Source of the DNA: Streptomyces mobaraensis NBRC 13819 = DSM 40847
Lineage (GTDB): Bacteria > Actinomycetota > Actinomycetes > Streptomycetales > Streptomycetaceae
Direction of reading: 5' to 3'
Length of the DNA: 64,000 bases
Assembly (NCBI RefSeq): GCF_017916255.1
Contig: NZ_CP072827.1
Span: 4,675,501 to 4,739,500 of the forward strand
In this document: positions 33,927-42,070 of the stretch, piece by piece
Layout of the letters: every line of letters begins with the position of its first letter
Numbering within the stretch: position 1 is the stretch's first letter
Position numbers and translations under genes: made by a program
Notes under the pieces: model-generated
Seen by the model: the letters and a program-made list of their open reading frames with translations, nothing else
Told to the model about the DNA's origin: nothing
Database searches by the model: none

Positions 33927-35486
33927 ATGGATATGCAGACGCACGTGGACACCGACGTGGTGGTGGGAAGCTCCGGAACGACCGCGAACGACGTGATCGC
34001 CGTGGCGCGCCACGACGCACGCGTCGTCGTGTCCCCCGAGGCCCTGGCCGCCGTCGCCGCCTCCCGGCAGGTCATCGAGGACCTGGCGGCCAAGCCGGAC
34101 CCGGTCTACGGCGTCTCCACCGGCTTCGGCGCCCTCGCCGTCCGCCACATCAGCCCCGAGCTGCGCGCCCAGCTCCAGCGCAACATCGTGCGCTCGCACG
34201 CCGCCGGCATGGGACCGCGCGTGGAGCGCGAGGTCGTGCGCGCGCTGATGTTCCTGCGCCTCAAGACCCTCGCCTCCGGCCGCACCGGCGTCCGGCCCGT
34301 CGTCGTCGAGACGATGGCCGCCCTGCTCAACGCGGGGATCACCCCCGTCGTCCACGAGTACGGCTCCCTCGGCTGCTCCGGCGACCTGGCGCCGCTCTCG
34401 CACTGCGCCCTCACGCTCATGGGCGAGGGCGAGGCGGAGGGCCCCGACGGCGTCCTCGCGCCCGCCGCCGAACTGCTCGCCGCGCACGGCATCGAGCCCG
34501 TCGAACTCCGCGAGAAGGAGGGGCTCGCGCTCCTCAACGGCACCGACGGCATGCTCGGCATGCTCGTCATGGCCTGCTCCGACCTCGCCCGCCTGATCAC
34601 CTCCGCCGACGTCACGGCCGCGCTCTCCCTGGAGGCCCTGCTCGGCTCCGAGAAGGTCCTCGCCCCCGAACTGCACGCCATCCGCCCGCACCCCGGCCAG
34701 GGGACCAGCGCCGACAACATGCTGCGCGTGCTGGCCGGTTCGGGCATGACCGGGCACCACCAGGACGACGCGCCCCGCGTCCAGGACGCGTACTCGATCC
34801 GCTGCGCGCCCCAGGTCGCGGGCGCCGGGCGCGACACCCTCGCGCACGCCCGGCTGGTCGCCGACCGCGAGCTGGCCGCCGCCGTCGACAACCCGGTCGT
34901 CCTGCCCGACGGACGCGTCGAGTCCAACGGCAACTTCCATGGCGCGCCCGTCGCGTACGTCCTCGACTTCCTGGCCATCGCCGCAGCCGACCTGGCGTCC
35001 ATCGCCGAGCGGCGCACCGACCGGCTGCTCGACAAGAACCGTTCGCACGGCCTGCCGCCGTTCCTCGCGGACGACCCCGGGGTCGACTCCGGCCTCATGA
35101 TCGCCCAGTACACGCAGGCGGCCCTGGTCAGCGAGATGAAGCGGCTCGCCGCGCCCGCGTCGGTGGACTCCATCCCGTCCTCCGCCATGCAGGAGGACCA
35201 CGTCTCGATGGGCTGGTCCGCGGCGCGCAAGCTGCGGACCTCGCTGGACGCTCTCGCCCGGGTGATCGCCGTGGAGCTCGTCGCCGCCACGCGCGCCGTC
35301 GAGCTGCGGGGCGGGCTGACGCCTTCGCCGGCCACGGCCGCTGTGCTGCGGGCCGTCCGGGAGGCCGGGGTGGAGGGGCCGGGGGCGGATCGGTTCCTCG
35401 CGCCGGATCTCGCGGCGGCGGAGGCTTTCGTTCGGTCCGGGGGGCTGGTGGAGGCCGTGGAGGCCGTGGTCGGAAGCCTGGGGTGA
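33927..35486 (+). CDS. hutH: Histidine ammonia-lyase
   Basis: It encodes 519 residues, the family length. It deaminates histidine to urocanate, the first step of histidine use as nitrogen and carbon source. The MIO cofactor forms from Cys150-Ser151-Gly152 (GSLGCSGDLAPL), with Cys in place of the usual Ala; the catalytic tyrosine region is YGVSTGFG (61-68), and HPGQ and the C-terminal SMQEDHVSMG segments are conserved. No other hut genes are adjacent. A hairpin in repeat copy C probably terminates it. Confidence 0.96.
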   Translation: MDMQTHVDTDVVVGSSGTTANDVIAVARHDARVVVSPEALAAVAASRQVIEDLAAKPDPVYGVSTGFGALAVRHISPELRAQLQRNIVRSHAAGMGPRVEREVVRALMFLRLKTLASGRTGVRPVVVETMAALLNAGITPVVHEYGSLGCSGDLAPLSHCALTLMGEGEAEGPDGVLAPAAELLAAHGIEPVELREKEGLALLNGTDGMLGMLVMACSDLARLITSADVTAALSLEALLGSEKVLAPELHAIRPHPGQGTSADNMLRVLAGSGMTGHHQDDAPRVQDAYSIRCAPQVAGAGRDTLAHARLVADRELAAAVDNPVVLPDGRVESNGNFHGAPVAYVLDFLAIAAADLASIAERRTDRLLDKNRSHGLPPFLADDPGVDSGLMIAQYTQAALVSEMKRLAAPASVDSIPSSAMQEDHVSMGWSAARKLRTSLDALARVIAVELVAATRAVELRGGLTPSPATAAVLRAVREAGVEGPGADRFLAPDLAAAEAFVRSGGLVEAVEAVVGSLG

Positions 35487-35515
35487 TTCCGGGCTGGGGC
35501 CCGGGGGCGTGCCCC

Positions 35516-35609
35516 TGTCCCACCCCTTCCCGTTTCGTGCGGGGGCTCTGCCCCCGCACCCCCGGAACCGCGCTCCGCGCGGTCGTCCTCAAACGCCGGA
35601 CGGGCTGGA
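35516..35609 (-). repeat. Intergenic repeat element, copy C, with terminator hairpin
   Basis: On the minus strand it begins CCAGCCCGTCCGGCGTTTGA, then the CGCGCGGAGCGCG palindrome, then the perfect hairpin GCGGGGGC/GCCCCCGC (35,539-35,557). It lies between two convergent genes. Its TCA at 35,589 is the stop codon of the minus-strand gene. Confidence 0.85.
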
Positions 35610-35867
35610 CGGGGTGGCGTTCCGCGAGCGGCGGACCGCCAGCGTGACCAAGGCGCCCCCCACCGCCACGAAGCCCACGCCCCCGTACACGTACGGCGTG
35701 GTGTCCACGCTGCCCGAGTCGGCCAGGCGGCGGCCGTCGGGCGGTGCCGGTGCCGACGGGTGGGCGGAGGGGTGCGCGGGCGTCGCGTTCGCCGTGGGGA
35801 CCAGCCAGCCCGCGCACAGCAGCACCCCGGCGGCGACGGCGGTCAGCAGCGGGCGGCGCGTGGTCAC
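35589..35867 (-). CDS. Small surface-exposed membrane-anchored protein
   Basis: It encodes 92 residues from GTG 35,867. A signal-like N-terminus (TTRRPLLTAVAAGVLLCAGW, cleavage after ANA) is followed by a short His/Pro/Ser-rich extracellular segment and a C-terminal helix (GGVGFVAVGGALVTLAV) with a basic RRSRN stop-transfer tail. It looks like a tiny envelope protein; no function is recognised. Its C-terminus SGV and stop codon are donated by repeat element copy C. Confidence 0.6.
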   Translation of the reverse strand: MTTRRPLLTAVAAGVLLCAGWLVPTANATPAHPSAHPSAPAPPDGRRLADSGSVDTTPYVYGGVGFVAVGGALVTLAVRRSRNATPSSPSGV

Positions 35868-36190
35868 GGCGGGGCATCCCCTCGACGGAGCGGTGGACGT
35901 CGAACTGATGGTAGTGACACGCGTGCGCGGTACGGAAGGCGCGGGCTTTCCGGCCTCCTGACCACCCGGCTTGGGCGCAGGCGCCCCGAGGGTCTTTACT
36001 GGCGTGGTCTTCCCCACACTTTGCGCGTGGGTGGAACGGGCGAATCGGGTCAGGCGTTCCCTAAGCAGTAACCGGGACCAGTGGGCGCGCGTGGGCGTCC
36101 CGCCGTCCCGGTGAAGGCCGAGGGGCCGGATCGTGCCCTCGTGGCCCGGTCCGGGGATTTTCGGGGTTCAGAGCGATGGAGATGCGTGTG
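35868..36190. other. Divergent upstream region of small membrane protein and ldt genes
   Basis: A 323-bp gap. It contains both promoters. I see no RNA gene or credible coding sequence; an AT-richer patch near 35,995-36,025 could be a promoter for the L,D-transpeptidase gene. Confidence 0.35.
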
Positions 36191-37453
36191 ATGAAGGACG
36201 GCAAGCGCCGCAAGGGCCTGGTGGCCGCGGCCGCCGTGCTCGGTGGGGTGCTCACCCTCGCCGCCTGCGGCGGTGGCGACGACGGCGACAACAAGGGCGG
36301 CGGCTCCGGCAAGGAGAAGTCCCAGCAGAACGTCGACGCGGCAGCCGCCAAGGACGCCTCCACGGCGCAGATCAAGATCACGCCCAAGGGCGGCACCACC
36401 AATGCCGGCACCGCGGTGGACGCCGTTCAGGTCACGGTCAGCGACGGTGAGCTCACGAGCGTCAAGATGACGGACGAGAAGGGTCGCCCGGTCGAGGGTT
36501 CCCTCGCGCCGGACAAGAAGAGCTGGAAGCTCAAGAACCCGCTGGAGCGGTCCTCCAAGTACAAGATCGTCGCCGAGGCGAAGGACGACAAGGACCGTCG
36601 CGCCACGGAGAACTCCTCGTTCTCCACGGTTTCGCCGAACAACAGCTTCATCGGCAGCTTCACCCCGGAGAACGGTCAGACCGTCGGCGTCGGCATGCCG
36701 GTCTCGATCAACTTCGACAAGCCGATCAAGAACCGCAAGGCCGTCCAGTCCCACCTGAAGGTGACCTCCAGCAGCGGCCAGCAGGTCGTCGGCCACTGGT
36801 TCAACGACCAGCGCCTCGACTTCCGCCCGCAGGAGTACTGGAAGGCCAACTCCGAGGTCACCCTCAAGATGGAGCTCGGCGACGTCGAGGCCGCGCCCGG
36901 CATCAAGGGCCTGCAGAACAAGACCGTCAAGTTCCGGATCGGCCACTCCCAGGTCTCCACGGTGGACGCCAAGACCCACCAGATGACCGTGGTGCGCGAC
37001 GGCAAGGTCCTCAAGACCATCCCGATCTCGGCCGGCAGCCCGTCCAACCCCACCTACAACGGCAAGATGGTGATCTCGGAGAAGTTCACCGAGACCCGCA
37101 TGGACGGCTCCACCGTGGGCTTCTCCAAGGCCGACGGCAAGGGCGAGTACGACATCAAGGACGTCCCGCACGCCATGCGGCTGTCCACGTCGGGCACGTT
37201 CATCCACGGCAACTACTGGGGCAGCGGCATCTTCGGCGTCGAGAACACCAGCCACGGCTGCGTCGGCCTGCAGGACAAGCAGGGCGCCGACGACCCGAAC
37301 ACGCCGGGCGCCTGGTTCTTCAAGAACTCCCAGATCGGCGACGTCGTCGTGGTGAAGAACTCCGACGACAAGACGATCGCCCCGGACAACGGCCTCAACG
37401 GCTGGAACATGAGCTGGCAGGACTGGGTCAAGGGCAGCGCCACCGGCGCCTGA
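36191..37453 (+). CDS. L,D-transpeptidase lipoprotein (YkuD domain)
   Basis: It encodes 420 residues. The lipobox LAAC (Cys26) follows a basic N-terminus and hydrophobic helix, so the mature protein is membrane-anchored outside the cell. Two Ig-like domains occupy about 60-265. The YkuD catalytic domain carries the FIHGNYWGSGIFG strand and the active-site SHGC (Cys357). These enzymes make 3-3 cross-links in peptidoglycan, resisting most beta-lactams. ATG 36,191 is chosen because GGAG lies 9 nt upstream; ATG 36,176 and 36,182 are alternatives. A strong terminator follows. Confidence 0.93.
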   Translation: MKDGKRRKGLVAAAAVLGGVLTLAACGGGDDGDNKGGGSGKEKSQQNVDAAAAKDASTAQIKITPKGGTTNAGTAVDAVQVTVSDGELTSVKMTDEKGRPVEGSLAPDKKSWKLKNPLERSSKYKIVAEAKDDKDRRATENSSFSTVSPNNSFIGSFTPENGQTVGVGMPVSINFDKPIKNRKAVQSHLKVTSSSGQQVVGHWFNDQRLDFRPQEYWKANSEVTLKMELGDVEAAPGIKGLQNKTVKFRIGHSQVSTVDAKTHQMTVVRDGKVLKTIPISAGSPSNPTYNGKMVISEKFTETRMDGSTVGFSKADGKGEYDIKDVPHAMRLSTSGTFIHGNYWGSGIFGVENTSHGCVGLQDKQGADDPNTPGAWFFKNSQIGDVVVVKNSDDKTIAPDNGLNGWNMSWQDWVKGSATGA

Positions 37454-37469
37454 TCCCGACCCCGTCCCG

Positions 37470-37514
37470 CCGCCGGGCGGCGGCCGCACCGCGCGGCTGC
37501 CGCCCGGCGGTTTT
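37470..37514 (+). terminator. Rho-independent terminator of the L,D-transpeptidase gene
   Basis: A perfect 12-bp stem (CCGCCGGGCGGC with its complement) and 17-nt loop are followed by TTTT, the best canonical terminator in the window. Confidence 0.9.
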
Positions 37515-37540
37515 GCGCGACGTACGAAGGAGGAACCCCC

Positions 37541-38848
37541 GTGGGCAAGCGCCGGGACCGTGAGCGGCCCGAGGAGGCCGCCGGGCCGCGGCCCGCCGTC
37601 GAGGCGGCCGTGCGCCGGCTCCGCGCGCTCCCCGCGGCCGCCGCCGAGGACGCGGCCGACGCCGACGCCTCCGTCCTCGCCGCCGCGCCCGCCGGGCCGG
37701 CGGCCGTCGGACGCGCCCTGCTCGCCACCGCCGAGGCGGAGCTCCGGCGCGCCTGGGAGCGCGGCTGGCAGCCCGCCGACGTCGTCCGGCTGGCCCGCCG
37801 CGACGCCACCGGCCCCGGCCTCCGCTTCGTCCTCGCGGCCGTGGCCGCCGAGGCCCGCCGGTATCCGCCCGGCACGCTGCCCCCGCGCTGGGCCGGGCAG
37901 CTCCGCGACCTGGACGCGGTGGTGTGGTGGCCGGACGACGACGCGTTCCTGGACGGCTTCGCGCGCCGCGAGCGCCTCAGCCGCTTCGAGACCGTCGCCG
38001 CCGCGCTCCTCGCCCTGCGCCTCGTCGCCTCCCTGCCGCACATCGGCCTCGCGGGTCCGCTCCCCGGGACCGCCGGATCCCGGCCGTCCACGCCGGGCGG
38101 CCGGGCCGCCGCCGTCGAGCCGAAGACGCTCGCCCGGATCCGGGCCCTGCTGGCCAAGGCCGAGTCGACGGACTTCCCCGACGAGGCCGAGGCGTTTTCC
38201 GCCAAGGCGCAGGAGCTCATGGCGCGCCACTCGCTCGACGACGCGCTCCTCGCCGCCGCCGCCGCCGCGGACGCCTCCGCCGCCGACGGGCCGGACGTCT
38301 GCCGGCTCGGCGTCGAGGGGCCGTACGAGTCCGCGAAGGCCCTGCTGCTCAGCGCTGTCGCCGAGGCCAACCACTGCCACGCGGTGTGGTCCGGCGAGTA
38401 CGGGTTCTCGACGGTCGTCGGCTTCGAGGCCGATCTGGAACTCGTCGAGTTGATGTACACCTCGCTGCTGGTGCAGGCGGACGCGGCGATGATCCGCGCC
38501 GCCGACGCGCACCACCGCGGTACGAACGGGCACGGCCCGAACGAGCGCGGTGCGCGCGCCCGTTCGGGCCGTCGGACGCGCGACTTCCGCGAGTCCTTCC
38601 TGATCGCCTACGCCGCTCGGATCGGCGACCGGCTGTCCGCCGCCGCCCGGGACGCGACCGAGCACGCCGCCCGCCCCGAGGCCCTGCCCGTGCTCGCCGC
38701 CCGCGACGTCGCCGTCGGCGAGACGGCCGGGCGCCTCTTCCCCGAGACCACCTCGCACCGGCTCAGGGGCCGCGACGCGGAGGGCTGGGCCCGGGGCACG
38801 GAGGCCGCCGACGCGGCCCGGCTGGGGCGGCGGCGCCCGGCGGGGTGA
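37541..38848 (+). CDS. DUF2786 domain protein
   Basis: It encodes 435 residues. Residues about 200-240 (ARIRALLAKAESTDFPDEAE, then AFSAKAQELMARHSLDDALL) are the DUF2786 signature. The N-terminal half is a helical, Ala-rich region with a conserved WPDDDAFL. No catalytic residues are known for the family. GTG 37,541 is preceded by AAGGAGG. The coding end merges into an 18-bp tandem repeat. Confidence 0.85.
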   Translation: MGKRRDRERPEEAAGPRPAVEAAVRRLRALPAAAAEDAADADASVLAAAPAGPAAVGRALLATAEAELRRAWERGWQPADVVRLARRDATGPGLRFVLAAVAAEARRYPPGTLPPRWAGQLRDLDAVVWWPDDDAFLDGFARRERLSRFETVAAALLALRLVASLPHIGLAGPLPGTAGSRPSTPGGRAAAVEPKTLARIRALLAKAESTDFPDEAEAFSAKAQELMARHSLDDALLAAAAAADASAADGPDVCRLGVEGPYESAKALLLSAVAEANHCHAVWSGEYGFSTVVGFEADLELVELMYTSLLVQADAAMIRAADAHHRGTNGHGPNERGARARSGRRTRDFRESFLIAYAARIGDRLSAAARDATEHAARPEALPVLAARDVAVGETAGRLFPETTSHRLRGRDAEGWARGTEAADAARLGRRRPAG

Positions 38849-38949
38849 CGGCGGCTGGTGGGGTGAGGGCGCCCGGCGAGGTGAGGGCGCCCGGTGGGGT
38901 GACGGCACACGGCGGGGTGCGGGCACCCGGCGGAGTGCGGGCGTCTCAC
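38824..38949. repeat. 18-bp tandem repeats at the DUF2786 3' end
   Basis: Seven units of about 18 bp related to GGGGTGAGGGCGCCCGGC, the first inside the DUF2786 gene, run up to the convergent glutamine-synthetase-like gene. In one forward frame they would encode GGVRAP hexapeptides, so the array may once have been coding. Confidence 0.8.
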
Positions 38950-38956
38950 CCGCCCC

Positions 38957-40333
38957 TTACGCGTACTCCCACCACCGCCGCACCTCCTCGTCGGTGACCT
39001 CCTCGGCCTCCGCCACCGCGCCCAGCGCCTCCACCTCGACCTCGGCCGCGCGCGCGTAGTGCGCGGCGACCTCGTCCGTCAGCAGCTCCCGGGCCAGGGC
39101 GCCGGCGCGGAACCGGTCCAGGGCCTCCGCCAGGCCGGCAGGGACCGGGGGCGCGTCCTGCCCGTAGGCGCTGCCGGTGACGGCGGGCGGGGGTTCGAGG
39201 GTGTGGTCGAGGCCGTGCCGGATCGCGGCCAGCGCGGCGGTGAGGGCCAGGTACGGGTTGGCGTCCGCGCCCGGCAGCCGGATCTCCAGATGGAGGCCCC
39301 GGCCCCGGCCGACGACCCGGACCGCACACGTCCGGTTGTCGAAGCCCCAGGTGAAGGCGGTCGGCGCGAAGCTCTCCGACACATAGCGGCGGTAGGAGTT
39401 GACGTTCGGCGCGTACAGGGGCGTCAGCTCCGGCAGCGCGGCGAGCAGGCCCGCCACGGCGTGCCGGCCCGTCGCCGACAGTCCGCCGTCGGCGTCCGGC
39501 ACCACCGGCTCGTCGCCCGACCACAGCGACAGGTGCAGGTGCAGCCCGCTGCCCACCCCGGGCGCCGGGACCGCCATGAACGTCGGCGCCAGGCCCGCCC
39601 GCGTCCCCAAGTGCCGGACGGCGTGCTTGAAGAGGACGTGCCCGTCGCACGCCGCCAGCGCCTCCCCGTACGGGAAGGTGATCTCGACCTGGCCGGGGCC
39701 GGCCTCCGTCTTGGCCGCCTCCAGCGGCAGCCCCGCCCCGCGCAGCGCCGCCCCGAGCCCGCGCAGGAACGTATCCGTCCGGTCGTCGTGGTCGAGGGCG
39801 AGGTCCCGATTGCGGCCGGTGACGGGCCGCAGCCCGGCGCGTCCGGCCGCCACCGCGTCGTACGACCCCTCGTAGAGGGCGAACTCGGTCTCCAGCCCCG
39901 TCCGGACGCCCAGCCCGCGCTCCGCGAGCAGGCCGAGTTCGCGGCGCAGCATCTCCCGGGGGGCCACGGCCACCGGCCGCCCGTCGATCGTCGCGTCCGC
40001 GTGCGCCAGCGCGGTCCCCGGCCACCAGGGGAGCACCCGGAGGGTGTCCGGGTCGGGGGTCAGGTTCAGGTCGCCGTAGCCGGTGTCCCAGGAGGAGAGG
40101 GCGTAGCCGGGCAGCGGGCGCATGTCGACGTCGGTGGCGAGCGCGTAGGCGCACATCTGCGAGCCGCCGTCGACGACCTTCTCGACGAAGTGCCCGGCGT
40201 CGTAGCGCTTGCCCTTCAGCCGGCCCTGCATGTCGACCAGGGCCAGCGCCACGGTCTCGACGCGGCCGAGCCGGACCTCCTCGCGCAGTTCGTCCGGGGT
40301 GAGCCGGCCGTTCCGGGGGGTGGGGGCGTCCAT
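38957..40333 (-). CDS. Glutamine synthetase-like gamma-glutamyl ligase
   Basis: It encodes 458 residues of the GlnA-fold family, more similar to GlnA-like ligases than to GlnA-I. Metal and substrate motifs are ETEFALYEGSYD, PGQVEITFPYGEAL, GSGLHLHLSLW and LEIRLPGADANPYLALTA. Such proteins ligate glutamate to polyamines, ethanolamine or other amines instead of ammonia. The gene starts inside the stop of the amino-acid/polyamine permease (TGATG), so uptake and gamma-glutamylation of one amine substrate are probably coupled. The substrate is inferred. Confidence 0.85.
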   Translation of the reverse strand: MDAPTPRNGRLTPDELREEVRLGRVETVALALVDMQGRLKGKRYDAGHFVEKVVDGGSQMCAYALATDVDMRPLPGYALSSWDTGYGDLNLTPDPDTLRVLPWWPGTALAHADATIDGRPVAVAPREMLRRELGLLAERGLGVRTGLETEFALYEGSYDAVAAGRAGLRPVTGRNRDLALDHDDRTDTFLRGLGAALRGAGLPLEAAKTEAGPGQVEITFPYGEALAACDGHVLFKHAVRHLGTRAGLAPTFMAVPAPGVGSGLHLHLSLWSGDEPVVPDADGGLSATGRHAVAGLLAALPELTPLYAPNVNSYRRYVSESFAPTAFTWGFDNRTCAVRVVGRGRGLHLEIRLPGADANPYLALTAALAAIRHGLDHTLEPPPAVTGSAYGQDAPPVPAGLAEALDRFRAGALARELLTDEVAAHYARAAEVEVEALGAVAEAEEVTDEEVRRWWEYA

Positions 40334-41862
40334 CAGACGATGTCCTCCATGAGCTGGGTGCCGCGGGACGAGGTGTCGTATGTGGGCGTGGTGAGGGAGC
40401 TCTTGGCGAACGGCCACCAGGCGGTGGCCAGCAGCAGCGCGGCGGCCAGGGCGATGGCGGCGTAGTTCATGGTCTCCGTGGTGACCGGGCTGGTCTGCGG
40501 CAGGCAGAACAGGACGGTCGCGAACGCCACCCAGCCCACGGCTATCCAGCCGACCGGCCGGCTCCAGCGGCCCAGGGTCCACGGTCCCGGGCTGAACCGC
40601 TCGGGGTGCCGCAGCCGCAGGAACACGGGGATGACGTACGACGGCGTGATCCCGATGACGTTGATGGCGGTGACGGCGTTGTAGGCGGTGGTCGAGTACA
40701 GCGACGGCAGGGCGAGGACGAAGGGGCCCACGACCGCCAGCCACACCGCCGGGTACGGGGTCTGCGTCTTGCTGCTGACCCGCCGCCACAGCCGGGAGCC
40801 CGGCAGCGCGCCGTCGCGGCTGAACGCGAACGTCATCCGGCTCGCCGACGCGATGCCCGCGTTGGCGCAGAACAGCTGCGCGCCGATGACGATCAGCAGC
40901 AGGAACGTCGCGCCGTTGGTCCCCACGGCGTCGAGGAAGATCTGCGCGGGCGGCACCCCCGCCTCGGCCGTCGTCGTGTAGTCGCTGATGGCGAAGGTCA
41001 GACCGGCCAGCAGGACGAAGCCCGCGATCCACGACACCCAGATCGAACGCACCATTCCGCGGGCCGAGGCCACCGAGGCGTTGGCGGTCTCCTCGGACAG
41101 GTGCGCCGACGCGTCGTAGCCGGTGAACGTGTACTGGGCGAGCAGCAGGCCGAGCGCCGTCACGTACAGCGGGTTGTCCCAGCCGGTGTTGTTCACGAAC
41201 TTGGTGAAGACGAACGACGGCGACTGGTGGCCGTCCGGCGCGATCCACAGCACGCCGACGATGATCGCCACGCCCAGCAGGTGCCACCAGACGCTGACCG
41301 AGTTGAGGAACCCGACCATCCGCACGCCGAAGAGGTTCAGTACGCCGAAGACGAGGAGGATGCCGCCGAAGATCAGCAGGGTCGACTCCGGGGTCGGCGC
41401 GTGTCCGAACCGCAGCTCGATGAGCGCGCCGATGAACTGGGCCGCGCCGTAGCCGCTGCCCGCGATGCTGCCCAGCAGGCCCAGCAGGTTGACCCAGCCG
41501 GTGTAGTAGCCCCAGCGACGGCCGCCGAGCCGGTTGGCCATGTAGAACATGGCGCCGGAGGTGGGGTAGGCACTGGTGACCTCGGCCAGCGCCATGCCGA
41601 TGAAGAGCACCATCAGGCCGACGCCGGCCCAGCCCCACATCATCACCGACGGGCCGCCGGTGTTCAGGCCGAAGCCGTAGAGGGTCATGCAGCCGGACAG
41701 CACCGAGATGATGCTGAAGCTGATGGCGAAGTTGCCGAAACCGCCCATGCGCCGCGCCAGCACCGGCTGGTAGCCGAGGTCCCGCAGCCGCTCGCTCTCG
41801 TCCGGCAGCCGCATGGAGTGGTCCGGGCCCACTCCTGCTCGTGGTCTCGACGTAAAGGACAC
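40333..41862 (-). CDS. APC-superfamily amino acid/amine permease
   Basis: It encodes 509 residues with about twelve hydrophobic segments. The N-terminal MGGFGNFAISFSIISVLSG and the GASIAVGSAYPTSGA-like EVTSAYPTSGAMFYMANRL are typical of the amino acid/choline/GABA permease subgroup. It imports an amino acid or amine by proton symport. GTG 41,862 is preceded by GGAGG at 9 nt. Its stop codon overlaps the start of the ligase by one base. Confidence 0.9.
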   Translation of the reverse strand: MSFTSRPRAGVGPDHSMRLPDESERLRDLGYQPVLARRMGGFGNFAISFSIISVLSGCMTLYGFGLNTGGPSVMMWGWAGVGLMVLFIGMALAEVTSAYPTSGAMFYMANRLGGRRWGYYTGWVNLLGLLGSIAGSGYGAAQFIGALIELRFGHAPTPESTLLIFGGILLVFGVLNLFGVRMVGFLNSVSVWWHLLGVAIIVGVLWIAPDGHQSPSFVFTKFVNNTGWDNPLYVTALGLLLAQYTFTGYDASAHLSEETANASVASARGMVRSIWVSWIAGFVLLAGLTFAISDYTTTAEAGVPPAQIFLDAVGTNGATFLLLIVIGAQLFCANAGIASASRMTFAFSRDGALPGSRLWRRVSSKTQTPYPAVWLAVVGPFVLALPSLYSTTAYNAVTAINVIGITPSYVIPVFLRLRHPERFSPGPWTLGRWSRPVGWIAVGWVAFATVLFCLPQTSPVTTETMNYAAIALAAALLLATAWWPFAKSSLTTPTYDTSSRGTQLMEDIV

Positions 41863-42070
41863 AGGACTTACCTCCGAAGCGCTGAACGGGAAGGGGGAGA
41901 AGGGGGTTTGTTCGGGGACGGTCTGTTGTGCGACGTGGGATGCGGACGGGTGACGGGGGTGGTGCCGAACGGATGTGTGGTGCCGGTCGGGTGTGCGGTG
42001 CAGGACGCGGGCGTGGTGCCGGTCCGGCGTGCGGTGCCGGGGCCGGACCTAGCGGTGGCTCACCGGTGGC

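Noticed and set aside
38824..38949. Continuation of the DUF2786 protein past its stop
   Set aside because: The repeat frame differs from the gene's frame and a stop codon intervenes; no evidence for a programmed frameshift.
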